Assembly: GCF_001580455.1 (NCBI RefSeq)
Contig: NZ_CP010951.1
Coordinates: 4,179,001 to 4,243,000, forward strand
DNA: 64,000 nt
Source of the DNA: Ramlibacter tataouinensis
GTDB taxonomy: Bacteria > Pseudomonadota > Gammaproteobacteria > Burkholderiales > Burkholderiaceae_C
Direction: 5' to 3'
Shown: positions 44,391 through 53,101 of the stretch, piece by piece
Layout: every line of letters begins with the position of its first letter
Numbering within the stretch: the first letter of the stretch is position 1
Position numbers and translations under genes: made by a program
Notes under the pieces: generated by a model
The model's input: the letters and a program-made list of their open reading frames with translations, nothing else
Told to the model about the DNA's origin: nothing
Database searches by the model: none

Positions 44391-45266
44391 ATGCTCACCA
44401 TCCTCTTCGACGGCATCGCCTACGGCATGCTGCTGTTCATCCTCGCCGTCGGACTGGCGGTGACCATGGGCCTGATGAACTTCATCAACCTGGCGCACGG
44501 TGCCTTCGCCATGGTCGGCGGCTACCTCACGGTGCTGCTCATGCAGCGTGCCGGCGTGCCTTTCCTGGTGTGCCTGCCGATTGCCTTTGGCGGCGCGGCG
44601 CTGCTGGGGGCGGTGCTGGAGCGCACCCTGTACCGGCCGCTCTACCGCAGGCCGCACCTGGACCAGGTGCTGTTTTCCATCGGCCTGGTGTTCATGGCGG
44701 TGGCGGCCATCGACTACTTCGTTGGCTCCACGCAGCAGATCATGCAGCTGCCGGCGTGGCTGAAGGGACGCACCGAGATCGGCAGCGGCGACTGGATCCT
44801 GGGCATGGGCCACTACCGCCTGTTCATCATCGCCGTGTGCGCGGCGCTCACGGTGGGCTTGCAGTGGGTGCTGTCGAGCACGCGTTTCGGCAGCCGGCTG
44901 CGCGCCTCGGTGGATGACCAACGGGTGGCCGCCGGCATGGGCATCAACGTCAATGTGGTGTTCCTTTCCACCTTCGCCTTCGGCTCCGGGCTGGCCGGCC
45001 TGGGCGGCGCGTTGGGCGCCGAGGTGCTGGGCCTCGACCCGACTTTCCCCCTGAAGTTCATGATCTATTTCCTGATCGTGGTCGCCGTCGGCGGCACCTC
45101 CTCGATCACCGGGCCGCTGCTGGCTGCGCTGCTGCTGGGCATCGCCGACGTGGCTGGCAAGTACTACATCCCCAAGATGGGGGCCTTCATCGTCTACAGC
45201 CTGATGATCGTGATCCTGATCTGGCGGCCGCAAGGGCTGTTCGTGCGGCAAGGGGGCAAGGCATGA
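44391..45266 (+). CDS. livH: branched-chain-type ABC transporter permease LivH
   Basis: 291 residues with about eight transmembrane helices. FDGIAYGMLLFILAVGLAVTMGLMNFINLAHGAF is the LivH start, and GLGGALGAEVLGLDP with GGTSSITGPLLAALLLGI marks the cytoplasmic loop that meets the ATPase. The substrate range follows the binding protein; aromatic acids are likely from context. Overlaps livM by 4 bases. Confidence 0.92.
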   Translation: MLTILFDGIAYGMLLFILAVGLAVTMGLMNFINLAHGAFAMVGGYLTVLLMQRAGVPFLVCLPIAFGGAALLGAVLERTLYRPLYRRPHLDQVLFSIGLVFMAVAAIDYFVGSTQQIMQLPAWLKGRTEIGSGDWILGMGHYRLFIIAVCAALTVGLQWVLSSTRFGSRLRASVDDQRVAAGMGINVNVVFLSTFAFGSGLAGLGGALGAEVLGLDPTFPLKFMIYFLIVVAVGGTSSITGPLLAALLLGIADVAGKYYIPKMGAFIVYSLMIVILIWRPQGLFVRQGGKA

Positions 45267-46228
45267 TCGCGGCGCAAAAGTCCCTGCTGAACGCCAGCCG
45301 CGTCAAGGCCTGGGAGCCGGTGGTCTGGCTGCTGGCGCTCGCGGTGCCGGTGCTGCTGCCGAGCCACGCGCTGATCGTCAACGAGATCGCCATCGTGGCG
45401 CTGTTCGCGGTGTCGCTGGACCTGGTGCTCGGCTTCTCCGGCATCGTGTCCCTGGGCCACGCGGCCTTCTTCGGCCTGGGCGCGTACACCGCGGCGCTGT
45501 TCTGCAAGCACGTGAGCCCCGACCCGCACCTGGGACTGGTGGTGTCCATGGCCGCGGCCGCGGTGCTGGGGCTGGGGGCCAGCTTCACCGTGCTGCGCGG
45601 CACCGACCTCACGCGGCTGATGGTGACGCTGGGCGTGGCGCTGATCCTGCTGGAACTCGCCAACAAGCTGGACTGGCTCACCGGCGGCACTGACGGCATC
45701 CAGGGCCTGGTGTTTTCGCCGCTGCTGGGCAAGTTCGAGTTCGACCTGTACGGCCGCACGGCGGCCTACTACTCGCTGGTCATCCTGCTTGTGCTGTTCT
45801 TCGTGGCGCGCCGCATCGTGAACTCGCCCTTCGGCGCCACGCTCAAGGCGATCCGCGACAACCGCCTGCGCGCGATGGCGGTCGGCATCCCGGTGCATGC
45901 GCGCCTGGTCACGGTGTACACGGTGGCCGCTGCGATGGCGGGCGCGGCCGGCGCGCTGTTCACCCAGACCTCGGGCTTCTCCTCGCTCGACGTCTTCGAG
46001 TTCCACCGTTCCGCCGACCTGATGCTGATGCTGGTGGTCGGCGGCACCGGCTGGCTGTATGGCGGCGTCCTGGGCGCGGTCGTGTTCAAGCTGCTGCAGG
46101 ACGCGCTGTCGGCCATCACGCCACAGTACTGGACCTTCTGGCTGGGGCTGTTCCTGGTGGTGCTGGTGCTGGTGGGGCGCGACCGCCTGTTCAAGCCCTG
46201 GACCTGGTTCAAGCGGGGTGGGGCGTGA
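45263..46228 (+). CDS. livM: branched-chain-type ABC transporter permease LivM
   Basis: 321 residues, about nine transmembrane helices. SLDLVLGFSGIVSLGHAAFFGLGAY and LKAIRDNRLRAMAVGI (the coupling loop) are LivM marks, and VVGGTGWLYGGVLGAVVF closes the fold. Partner of LivH. Overlaps livG by 4 bases (GTGA). Confidence 0.93.
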   Translation: MIAAQKSLLNASRVKAWEPVVWLLALAVPVLLPSHALIVNEIAIVALFAVSLDLVLGFSGIVSLGHAAFFGLGAYTAALFCKHVSPDPHLGLVVSMAAAAVLGLGASFTVLRGTDLTRLMVTLGVALILLELANKLDWLTGGTDGIQGLVFSPLLGKFEFDLYGRTAAYYSLVILLVLFFVARRIVNSPFGATLKAIRDNRLRAMAVGIPVHARLVTVYTVAAAMAGAAGALFTQTSGFSSLDVFEFHRSADLMLMLVVGGTGWLYGGVLGAVVFKLLQDALSAITPQYWTFWLGLFLVVLVLVGRDRLFKPWTWFKRGGA

Positions 46229-46995
46229 AAACCGACGACATCGTTCTCTCGGCGCAGGGCCTGGTGAAGCGCTTCGGCGGCATCACGGCCACCAACAACG
46301 TCACGCTCAACCTGCGGCGCGGCGCGCGCCATGCCCTGATCGGGCCCAACGGCGCCGGCAAGACCACGCTGATCAACCTGCTGACCGGCGTGCTGGCGCC
46401 CACCGAAGGCAGGATCTTCCTGGAGGGCGAGGACATCAGCGCGCTGGCGCCGCACCGCCGGGTGCGCCGCGGCATGGTGCGGACCTTCCAGATCAACCAG
46501 CTGTTCGCGTCGATGACGCCGCTGGAAACGCTGGCGCTGGTGGTGTCGCAGCAGCGCGGCTTCGGCGCCTCGTTCTGGAAGCCGCTGGGCGCCCGCGCGG
46601 CGGTGGCCGAGCGCTGCGAACAGCTGCTGACGCAGTTCCACCTGGCCGAGGTGATGAACCAGCGCACCGAGGTCCTGGCCTACGGCAAGCGCCGCCTGCT
46701 GGAGATCGCGATCGCGCTGGCCTGCGACCCGCAGGTGCTGCTGCTGGACGAACCGGTGGCCGGCGTGCCGGCCGGCGAGCGCGAGGAACTGCTGGAGACG
46801 GTGGCGGCGCTGCCCGCCAATGTGTCCATTCTTTTGATCGAGCACGACATGGACCTGGTCTTCAGCTTCGCCGACCGGATGACCGTGCTGGTCAACGGCG
46901 GCGTGCTCACCGAAGGCGATCCGGACGAGATCGCCGGCAACCACGACGTCAAGGCGGTGTACCTGGGCCACGAGGTGGAGGCGATCCATGCCTGA
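46225..46995 (+). CDS. livG: ABC transporter ATP-binding protein LivG
   Basis: 256 residues from GTG 46225. Walker A GPNGAGKTTLI, Walker B LLLDEPVAGVP, H-loop LIEHDMDLVF and the RTFQINQLF Q-loop region typical of LivG. The C-loop LSGG motif reads LAYGKRRLLEIA, as is usual in this subfamily. Overlaps livF by 8 bases. Confidence 0.93.
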   Translation: MKTDDIVLSAQGLVKRFGGITATNNVTLNLRRGARHALIGPNGAGKTTLINLLTGVLAPTEGRIFLEGEDISALAPHRRVRRGMVRTFQINQLFASMTPLETLALVVSQQRGFGASFWKPLGARAAVAERCEQLLTQFHLAEVMNQRTEVLAYGKRRLLEIAIALACDPQVLLLDEPVAGVPAGEREELLETVAALPANVSILLIEHDMDLVFSFADRMTVLVNGGVLTEGDPDEIAGNHDVKAVYLGHEVEAIHA

Positions 46996-47692
46996 GTTGC
47001 TGCAGGTCGAGAAACTGAGCGCCGGCTACGGCGAGGCGGTGGTCCTGAACGACGTGTCCTTCGCCATCGGCCAGGGACAGACCCTGGCGCTGCTCGGGCG
47101 CAACGGCACCGGCAAGACGACCCTGATCAACACGCTCGCCGGCGCCACCCGCCGTCATGCCGGCAGCATCTCGCTGGGCGGCATCGCGCTGCACAAGCTG
47201 CCCTCGCACGAACGCGCCGGCGCCGGCATCGGCTGGGTGCCGCAGGAGCGCAACATCTTCAAGTCGCTCACCGTGCACGAGAACCTCAGCGCGGTGGCGC
47301 GGCCGGGCCCCTGGACGGCCGAACGCGTCTACCAGATGTTCCCGCGACTGGCCGAGCGCAAGAACAACCTGGGCACGCAACTGTCGGGCGGCGAGCAGCA
47401 GATGCTGGCGGTGGGCCGCGCGCTGGTGGTCAATCCGAAGCTGCTGCTGCTGGACGAACCGCTCGAAGGGCTGGCGCCCATCATCGTGGCGGAACTGCTG
47501 AAGGCGATCCATCGCATCACCAGCGAGGAAGGCCTCGCCGCGATCATCGTGGAGCAGCACCCGCAGGCGATCCTGCGCATCTCGCACCGCGCCGTCGTGC
47601 TCGACCGCGGGACGGTGGTGCATTCCGGCAGCGCGCATGAGCTCCTGGCCGCGCCCGAGCTGCTGGACCGGCTGCTCGGTGTGGCACGATGA
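46988..47692 (+). CDS. livF: ABC transporter ATP-binding protein LivF
   Basis: 234 residues. Walker A GRNGTGKTTLI, signature LSGGEQQML, Walker B LLLDEPLEGLAP, and GWVPQERNIF as Q-loop context, all typical of LivF. Makes the ATPase heterodimer with LivG. Stops 4 bp before the Bug-type gene, which may be co-transcribed. Confidence 0.93.
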   Translation: MPELLQVEKLSAGYGEAVVLNDVSFAIGQGQTLALLGRNGTGKTTLINTLAGATRRHAGSISLGGIALHKLPSHERAGAGIGWVPQERNIFKSLTVHENLSAVARPGPWTAERVYQMFPRLAERKNNLGTQLSGGEQQMLAVGRALVVNPKLLLLDEPLEGLAPIIVAELLKAIHRITSEEGLAAIIVEQHPQAILRISHRAVVLDRGTVVHSGSAHELLAAPELLDRLLGVAR

Positions 47693-47696
47693 GCGG

Positions 47697-48668
47697 ATGC
47701 TGAATCGCAGGCAGGCGGCGCTGGTACTGGCGTCGTCGCTGTCCCCCCTGAGCCGGGCCCAGGCCGTCTATCCGTCCAAGCCGGTCCGCGTGGTGGTGCC
47801 CTTCAATGCGGGCGGTATCGCCGATCTCACGGCCCGCGCCGTGGGCGAGGCCCTCTCCACGCGCCTGTCGCAACCGGTCGTCGTCGAGAACCGTCCCGGC
47901 GCGGGCGGCGTGGCGGCGGGCGAGCTGGTGGCGCGCGCCGAGCCGGACGGTCACACGCTGCTGCTCATGAGCAACGGCACCGCGGTCAGCGCAGGGCTGT
48001 TCAAGCGGCTGCCGTTCGACGCGACGAAGGACTTCGCGCCGGTGTCACTGATCGGCGTGTTCGACCTGGCGGTCCTCGTGCCGGCTGCATCGAAGTTCGC
48101 CACCCTGCAGGACCTGCTGGCGGCCGCCAGGGCCCAGCCCGGCCAGCTGAACATCGCCACCGTCAACGTCGGCAGCACCCAGAACCTCGCGGCCGAACTG
48201 CTCAAGACCACGGCCGGCATCGAGGCGCAGGTGGTGCCCTTCAATGGCACACCGGCCGTGATCACCGCGCTGCGCGGCGGGCAGGTCCATGCGGCGGTAG
48301 AGATCCTGGGGCCGGTCAAGGCGCAGATCGGCGCGGGCGCGCTGCGCGCGCTGGCCGTGCTGGGCGAGAAGCGGCCCGCGGCCTTGCCGCAGGTGCCGAC
48401 CGTGGGCGAAAGCGGCGGACCGCTGGCGGGCTTCAGGGTCTCGTCCTGGAACGCGCTGGCCGCGCCGGCGAAGACCCCGCCCGCCGTGGTGCAGCGCCTC
48501 AACACCGAACTGCAGGCCGTGTTGTCCACGCCGGCCCTGCGCGGCAAGCTGGCGGAACTGGACGTCGAGGCGCGGGCCAGCTCGCCCGGGCAACTGGCCG
48601 CGCTGCTGGCGGACGAAACCCGCCGCTGGGGCGAGGTGATCGCCCGGGCCGGCATTGCCAAACAATAG
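47697..48668 (+). CDS. tripartite tricarboxylate transporter (Bug/TctC) substrate-binding protein
   Basis: 323 residues. Signal peptide after MLNRRQAALVLAS, then YPSKPVRVVVPFNAGGIADLTAR, the Bug family start; ENRPGAGGVAAGELVARAEPDGHTLLL and VPTVGESG are further marks. Bug proteins bind carboxylates in the periplasm and often work without adjacent TctAB, as here. Lies between livF and the DUF1932 gene; a carboxylated aromatic or pathway intermediate is a plausible ligand. Confidence 0.9.
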   Translation: MLNRRQAALVLASSLSPLSRAQAVYPSKPVRVVVPFNAGGIADLTARAVGEALSTRLSQPVVVENRPGAGGVAAGELVARAEPDGHTLLLMSNGTAVSAGLFKRLPFDATKDFAPVSLIGVFDLAVLVPAASKFATLQDLLAAARAQPGQLNIATVNVGSTQNLAAELLKTTAGIEAQVVPFNGTPAVITALRGGQVHAAVEILGPVKAQIGAGALRALAVLGEKRPAALPQVPTVGESGGPLAGFRVSSWNALAAPAKTPPAVVQRLNTELQAVLSTPALRGKLAELDVEARASSPGQLAALLADETRRWGEVIARAGIAKQ

Positions 48669-48699
48669 GGGATGGGGCTTGGCCCACATGGAGACAATG

Positions 48700-49593
48700 A
48701 TGAGCCTGCAACGCATTGGCCTGGTCGGCTACGGTGAGGTCGGCAAGATTTTCGGCGCCGGGCTCAAGCCCCGTGCGTACGCGATGGGCGCCTGGGACCT
48801 GAAGTTCGCCCAACCGGCGACCCGGGAAGCCGAGTGCGGGCATGCCGCGGGCCAGGGCATCACTGCGCACGGCTCGATGCAGGCGCTGTGCGAAGCCAGC
48901 GGCTTCATCATCTCCGCCGTGACCGCTTCGAACACGCTCGCGGTCGCGCAGGAGGCGGCCACGCACATCCGTTCCGGCACGGTGTTCCTCGACCTGAATT
49001 CGGCCTCGCCCGGCACCAAGCAGCAGGCCGCCGCGGCGATCGAAGCCGCGGGCGCCTTCTATGTCGAGGCCGGCGTGATGACCTCGGTGCCACCCTACGG
49101 CATCAAGGTGCCCATGCTGCTGGGTGGCGAGCGCGCCGATGCCCTGGCCTCCGTGCTGCAGTCATGGGACATGGACGCCAAGGCGGTGAGCGACAAGCTC
49201 GGCGTCGCCAGCGCCATCAAGATGTGCCGCAGCGTGATGATCAAGGGGCTGGAAGCGCTGGTGATCGAGAGCTACGCCACGGCGCGCGCCTATGGTGTCG
49301 AAGACCAGGTGCTGCCCACGCTGCAGGAGACCTTCCCCAGCATCGACTGGAGCCGGCAGGGCGCCTATTTCTTCAGCCGGGTGGTGCAGCACGGCCAGCG
49401 CCGCGCCGAAGAGATGCGCGAGGCCGCCAACACGGTGAAGGAGGCCGGCTTCGAGCCCCTCATGACCACGGCAATCGCGGCCAAGCAGCAGTGGGTAGCG
49501 GACCGGGCCAAGGAAGGCCTGTTCAAGGACCTGCCCAAGGATGCCGACTGGCAGGCGTACGCCGACCGGCTGCTGGCCGGGCGCTCGCGCTAG
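48700..49593 (+). CDS. NAD(P)-binding dehydrogenase with DUF1932 domain
   Basis: 297 residues. ATG 48700 is preferred (GGAG 6 bases before); 48688 and 48697 are in frame. N-terminal Rossmann motif IGLVGYGEVGKIFG, then the C-terminal helical DUF1932 domain of the beta-hydroxyacid/6-phosphogluconate dehydrogenase superfamily, with AIKMCRSVMIKGLEALVIES holding a Lys in the place of the superfamily's catalytic Lys. The substrate is unknown. Its place between aromatic uptake genes and the pmd operon suggests a hydroxyacid from aromatic breakdown. Convergent with the LysR gene. Confidence 0.85.
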   Translation: MSLQRIGLVGYGEVGKIFGAGLKPRAYAMGAWDLKFAQPATREAECGHAAGQGITAHGSMQALCEASGFIISAVTASNTLAVAQEAATHIRSGTVFLDLNSASPGTKQQAAAAIEAAGAFYVEAGVMTSVPPYGIKVPMLLGGERADALASVLQSWDMDAKAVSDKLGVASAIKMCRSVMIKGLEALVIESYATARAYGVEDQVLPTLQETFPSIDWSRQGAYFFSRVVQHGQRRAEEMREAANTVKEAGFEPLMTTAIAAKQQWVADRAKEGLFKDLPKDADWQAYADRLLAGRSR

Positions 49594-49603
49594 GCGCCGG
49601 CGC

Positions 49604-50515
49604 TCAGTGCCCGGCCACCACGGTCGGCACGATCTTCTTGATCAGCTCCAGCGTGGCCTTCTGCACCGGCGTGGCCGGACGTTGCAGGCTGGTGGCCAGC
49701 GACAGCGCGATGCGCAGCGGCGGCGTGCCGATCTGCTGCGCGGTATAGGCCGAGGGCCGGGCCGAGTTCAGCAGCGCGTTGCGCGACAGGATGGCGCAGC
49801 CGGCGCCATCGAGCACCAGGTCCAGGATCGCGGCAACGCCGTCGATCTCCAGCGCCACCGTGGCCCGGCAGCCGACCTCGGCCAGCTTCGACTCGATGTG
49901 CAGGCGGATCGCGTTCGGCCGGCTGGGGATGACCAGCGGCATGTCCGCCACCTGCTTGAGCTCGACCGGGCCGGGCGGGGGATCCTCATGCAGCCCCGGC
50001 GGACGCGCGCCCACCAGCAGCAGGTCTTCTTCCAGCAGCGGGGTGATGTCCAGTTCGCGCGAGGGCTGGGCGTTGTACAGCACCACGATGTCCAGCCGGC
50101 CGCTGGCCAAACCCTCCTGCAGGCCGGCCGACAGCGCCTCGCTGATCGACAGGCGGGCATCGGGCATGGCCTCGCGGAAGGCGCGGATCAGCGGCACCGC
50201 GAGCACCCGGGCCACGCTGCTGGGGAGCCCCAGCGACACGTGGCCCGACAGCCCGCCGCGCAGGCGGCCGAGGTCATCGCGCGCGCGCTGCACCTGGTGC
50301 AGGATGCCGCGCCCATGCTCGAGCAGCACCTTGCCCGCTTCGGTGGGCACCGCCCCCCGGCCATTGCGCAGCAGCAGCGTCTGCCGCAGTTCGACTTCGA
50401 GCAGCCGCACCTGCCGGCTCAGCGCGGGCTGCGCGACTTCGAGCTCGAGCGCGGCGCGCGTGAAGCTGCCGAGTTCGGCGACCCGGACAAAGTATTCAAG
50501 CTGTTTGAGATCCAT
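49604..50515 (-). CDS. LysR-family regulator, probable activator of the pmd operon
   Basis: 303 residues from ATG 50515 (MDLKQLEYFVRVAELGSF), the common LysR start; the frame runs on upstream without homology. Recognition helix QPALSRQVRLLEVEL, then the effector domain. Divergent from the pmd operon, as PmdR is in Comamonas. The 162-bp gap holds an AT-rich stretch at about 50525-50565 with two AATAGCT/ATATAGCT-like repeats, a likely operator/promoter zone. Activation by protocatechuate or a ring-cleavage product is inference. Confidence 0.85.
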   Translation of the reverse strand: MDLKQLEYFVRVAELGSFTRAALELEVAQPALSRQVRLLEVELRQTLLLRNGRGAVPTEAGKVLLEHGRGILHQVQRARDDLGRLRGGLSGHVSLGLPSSVARVLAVPLIRAFREAMPDARLSISEALSAGLQEGLASGRLDIVVLYNAQPSRELDITPLLEEDLLLVGARPPGLHEDPPPGPVELKQVADMPLVIPSRPNAIRLHIESKLAEVGCRATVALEIDGVAAILDLVLDGAGCAILSRNALLNSARPSAYTAQQIGTPPLRIALSLATSLQRPATPVQKATLELIKKIVPTVVAGH

Positions 50516-50616
50516 CCCACGCCAAATAGCTAAGCCTTGATTATGCTGTTCTGATATAGCTGCTAGAGGCGTGCCGGGCTTCATGGGCGCGGGCTGGGCC
50601 TCCACAATTGCCGGCA

Positions 50617-50680
50617 TGAGACGCACGGCCGCTCCGAAGGCTCATCACACCGCAGCCCGCAGGGCGGAGGTCATCCAATG
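50617..50680 (+). repeat. 64-bp leader repeat, copy 3
   Basis: Plus-strand copy that runs from TGAG at 50617 to the ATG of the ModA-like gene and gives it GGCGGAGG as ribosome binding site. Same length and cores as copies 1 and 2. Here the TGA ends no gene, because the upstream LysR gene is divergent. Confidence 0.85.
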
Positions 50681-51370
50681 AGCACCGTGATCCGCGGAAT
50701 ATCGTCCATGGCAACGCGCCAGCTGCTGGCCGAGCTGGCGGGCGCCTACGAAATGCAGGCCGGCGTGGCGGTGCAGATCGAATCCGTGGGTGGCGTGGAC
50801 GCCGCCCGGCGCGTGCAGGCGGATGAGGCCTTCGACCTGGTCGTGCTGGCCTCGGATGCCATCGACAAGCTCGCCGCGGCCGGAAAGGCGCTGGCGCCGC
50901 GGGTGGACATCGTTCGCTCCGACGTGGCAGTGGCCGTCGGGGCCGGCGCGGCGCGTCCGGACATCGGCTCGGAGGAGGCCCTGCGCCAGGCGGTGCTGGC
51001 AGCCGCCAGCATCGGATACTCGACCGGCCCCAGCGGCACCGCGCTCATGCAGCTGTTCGAGCGCTGGGGCATCGCGGCGCAGCTGAAAGACCGCCTGGTG
51101 CAGGCCACGCCCGGCGTGCCGGTGGGCAGCCTGGTTGCGCAAGGCCAGGTGGCCCTGGGCTTCCAGCAGCGCAGCGAACTGATCCACCTGGACGGCATCG
51201 CCATCCTCGGGCCCATGCCCGAAGCGGTGCAGATCGTCACCATCTTCTCGGCCGCCGTCTGCGCCGCCTCGCAGCAGCCGCAGGCCGTGCGCGCGCTGCT
51301 CGACTTCATGGCCTCGCCGCAGGCCGCCGAGGCCAAGCGCCGGCAAGGCATGGAACCCGCATCCCATTAG
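50678..51370 (+). CDS. ModA-like substrate-binding-fold protein without a signal peptide
   Basis: 230 residues. The body looks like a class II periplasmic binding protein of the ModA/extracellular solute type: FDLVVLASDAIDKLAAAGKA, then SIGYSTGPSGTALMQLFERWG and GFQQRSELIHLDGI. The start MSTVIRGISSMATRQLLAELAGAYE has no hydrophobic leader, and the good ribosome binding site fixes that start, so the protein should stay in the cytoplasm. First gene of the pmd operon, where Comamonas has pmdU and pmdK. Function unknown: a cytoplasmic sensor or an enzyme of binding-protein fold are both possible. Confidence 0.75.
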   Translation: MSTVIRGISSMATRQLLAELAGAYEMQAGVAVQIESVGGVDAARRVQADEAFDLVVLASDAIDKLAAAGKALAPRVDIVRSDVAVAVGAGAARPDIGSEEALRQAVLAAASIGYSTGPSGTALMQLFERWGIAAQLKDRLVQATPGVPVGSLVAQGQVALGFQQRSELIHLDGIAILGPMPEAVQIVTIFSAAVCAASQQPQAVRALLDFMASPQAAEAKRRQGMEPASH

Positions 51371-51380
51371 GAAAATCGCA

Positions 51381-52415
51381 ATGAGCCTGATCATTGATTG
51401 CCACGGCCACTACACCACGGCGCCCAAGGCGCTGGAGGAGTGGCGCAACCGCCAGATCGCCGGCATCAAGGACCCGTCCAGCAGCCCCAAGGTCTCCGAA
51501 TTGAAGATCGGCGACGACGAGATCCGCGAGTCCATCATCAGCAACCAGCTGCGCCTGATGAAGGAGCGCGGCAACGACCTGACGCTGTTCTCGCCGCGTG
51601 CCAGCTTCATGGCGCACCACATCGGCGACTTCAACGTCTCCAGCACCTGGGCGGCGATCTGCAACGAGCTGTGCCATCGCGTCTCGCAGCTGTTCCCCGA
51701 CAGCTTCGTGCCGGTGGCCATGCTGCCGCAGTCGCCCGGGGTCGATCCGAAGACCTGCATCCCGGAGCTGGAGAAGTGCGTCAGGGAATACGGCGCGGTC
51801 GGCATCAACCTGAACCCCGATCCCTCGGGTGGGCACTGGAAGGAGCCGCCGCTCACCGACAAGTGGTGGTATCCCATCTACGAGAAGATGGTCGAATACG
51901 ACCTGCCGGCCATGATCCACGTGAGCACCAGCTGCAATGCGTGCTTCCACACCACCGGCGCGCACTACCTGAACGCGGACACCACGGCCTTCATGCAGTG
52001 CATTCAGGGCGACCTGTTCAAGGATTTCCCGACGCTGCGCTTCATCATCCCGCACGGCGGCGGCGCGGTGCCCTATCACTGGGGGCGCTTCCGCGGCCTG
52101 GCGCAGGAGATGAAGAAGCCGCTGCTGACCGAGCACGTGCTGAACAACATCTACTTCGACACCTGCGTCTATCACCAGCCCGGCATCGACCTGCTGAACA
52201 CGGTGATCCCGGTGAAAAACGTGCTGTTCGCCAGCGAGATGATCGGCGCGGTGCGCGGGATCGACCCGGGCACCGGCCACTACTACGATGACACCAAGCG
52301 CTACATCGATGCGTCGACGATCCTGAGCGCCGAGGAGAAGCACCAGATCTTCGAGGCCAACACGCGCCGTGTCTTCCCGCGTCTCGACGCGCTGCTCAAA
52401 ACTAGGGGGCTTTGA
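51381..52415 (+). CDS. pmdE: 4-oxalomesaconate hydratase (LigJ type)
   Basis: 344 residues, amidohydrolase-like TIM barrel. IIDCHGHYTTAPKALEEWR near the start holds metal-binding His residues, and further ones are in MIHVSTSC and IIPHGGGAVPYHWGRFRG. Adds water to 4-oxalomesaconate to give 4-carboxy-4-hydroxy-2-oxoadipate. The gene order E-F-D-A-B-C equals that of the Comamonas pmd operon. TAGGAAAA precedes the ATG; the stop is followed directly by pmdF. Confidence 0.93.
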   Translation: MSLIIDCHGHYTTAPKALEEWRNRQIAGIKDPSSSPKVSELKIGDDEIRESIISNQLRLMKERGNDLTLFSPRASFMAHHIGDFNVSSTWAAICNELCHRVSQLFPDSFVPVAMLPQSPGVDPKTCIPELEKCVREYGAVGINLNPDPSGGHWKEPPLTDKWWYPIYEKMVEYDLPAMIHVSTSCNACFHTTGAHYLNADTTAFMQCIQGDLFKDFPTLRFIIPHGGGAVPYHWGRFRGLAQEMKKPLLTEHVLNNIYFDTCVYHQPGIDLLNTVIPVKNVLFASEMIGAVRGIDPGTGHYYDDTKRYIDASTILSAEEKHQIFEANTRRVFPRLDALLKTRGL

Positions 52416-53099
52416 ATGTACGAACTCGGCGTTGTCTATCGCAACATCAAGCGGGCCGACCGCGAAACCGCCGACGCGCTGGCCGGCTTCGGCTCGGCCA
52501 CCGTGCACGAGGCCATGGGCCGGGTCGGCCTGATGGCCACCTACATGCGGCCGATCTATGCCGGCGCGCAGGTGTCGGGGACGGCCGTCACGGTGCTGCT
52601 GCACCCCGGCGACAACTGGATGATGCACGTGGTGGCCGAGCAGATCCAGCCCGGCGACATTGTCGTCGCCGCCATCACCGCGCCCTGCACCGACGGCTAC
52701 TTCGGCGACCTGCTGGCCACGTCCTTCAAGGCGCGCGGCGCGCGCGCGCTGGTCATCGACGGCGGCTGCCGCGATGTCAAGACGCTCACCGAGATGCAGT
52801 TTCCGGTGTGGAGCAAGGCCGTCAGTTCCAAGGGCACGATCAAGGCCACCATCGGCTCGGTCAACATCCCCGTGGTGTGCGCCAGCATGCTGGTCACGCC
52901 GGGCGACGTGATCGTGGCCGACGATGACGGCGTGGTCTGCGTGCCGGCTGCCATGGCGAAGAAGACGCTGGAAGCGGCCACCGCGCGCGAAGCCAACGAG
53001 GGCGAGAAGCGCGCCAAGCTGGCCTCCGGCGTGTTGGGCCTGGACATGTACAAGATGCGTGAGCCGCTGGAGAAGGCGGGCCTGCGGTATATCGATTGA
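52416..53099 (+). CDS. pmdF: 4-carboxy-4-hydroxy-2-oxoadipate/oxaloacetate aldolase, RraA fold
   Basis: 227 residues. Class II aldolase of the LigK/HMG aldolase type: HEAMGRVGLMATYM and LVIDGGCRDVKTL with the Mg-site Asp and catalytic Arg. Cleaves the hydroxy-oxoadipate into pyruvate and oxaloacetate, the last step of 4,5-cleavage. AGGGGG lies 6 bases before ATG, which follows the pmdE stop with no gap. Confidence 0.93.
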   Translation: MYELGVVYRNIKRADRETADALAGFGSATVHEAMGRVGLMATYMRPIYAGAQVSGTAVTVLLHPGDNWMMHVVAEQIQPGDIVVAAITAPCTDGYFGDLLATSFKARGARALVIDGGCRDVKTLTEMQFPVWSKAVSSKGTIKATIGSVNIPVVCASMLVTPGDVIVADDDGVVCVPAAMAKKTLEAATAREANEGEKRAKLASGVLGLDMYKMREPLEKAGLRYID

Positions 53100-53101
53100 C
53101 C

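Noticed and set aside
48688..48690. ATG 48688 as start of the DUF1932 gene
   Set aside because: It has no ribosome binding site; GGAG at 48690 serves ATG 48700.
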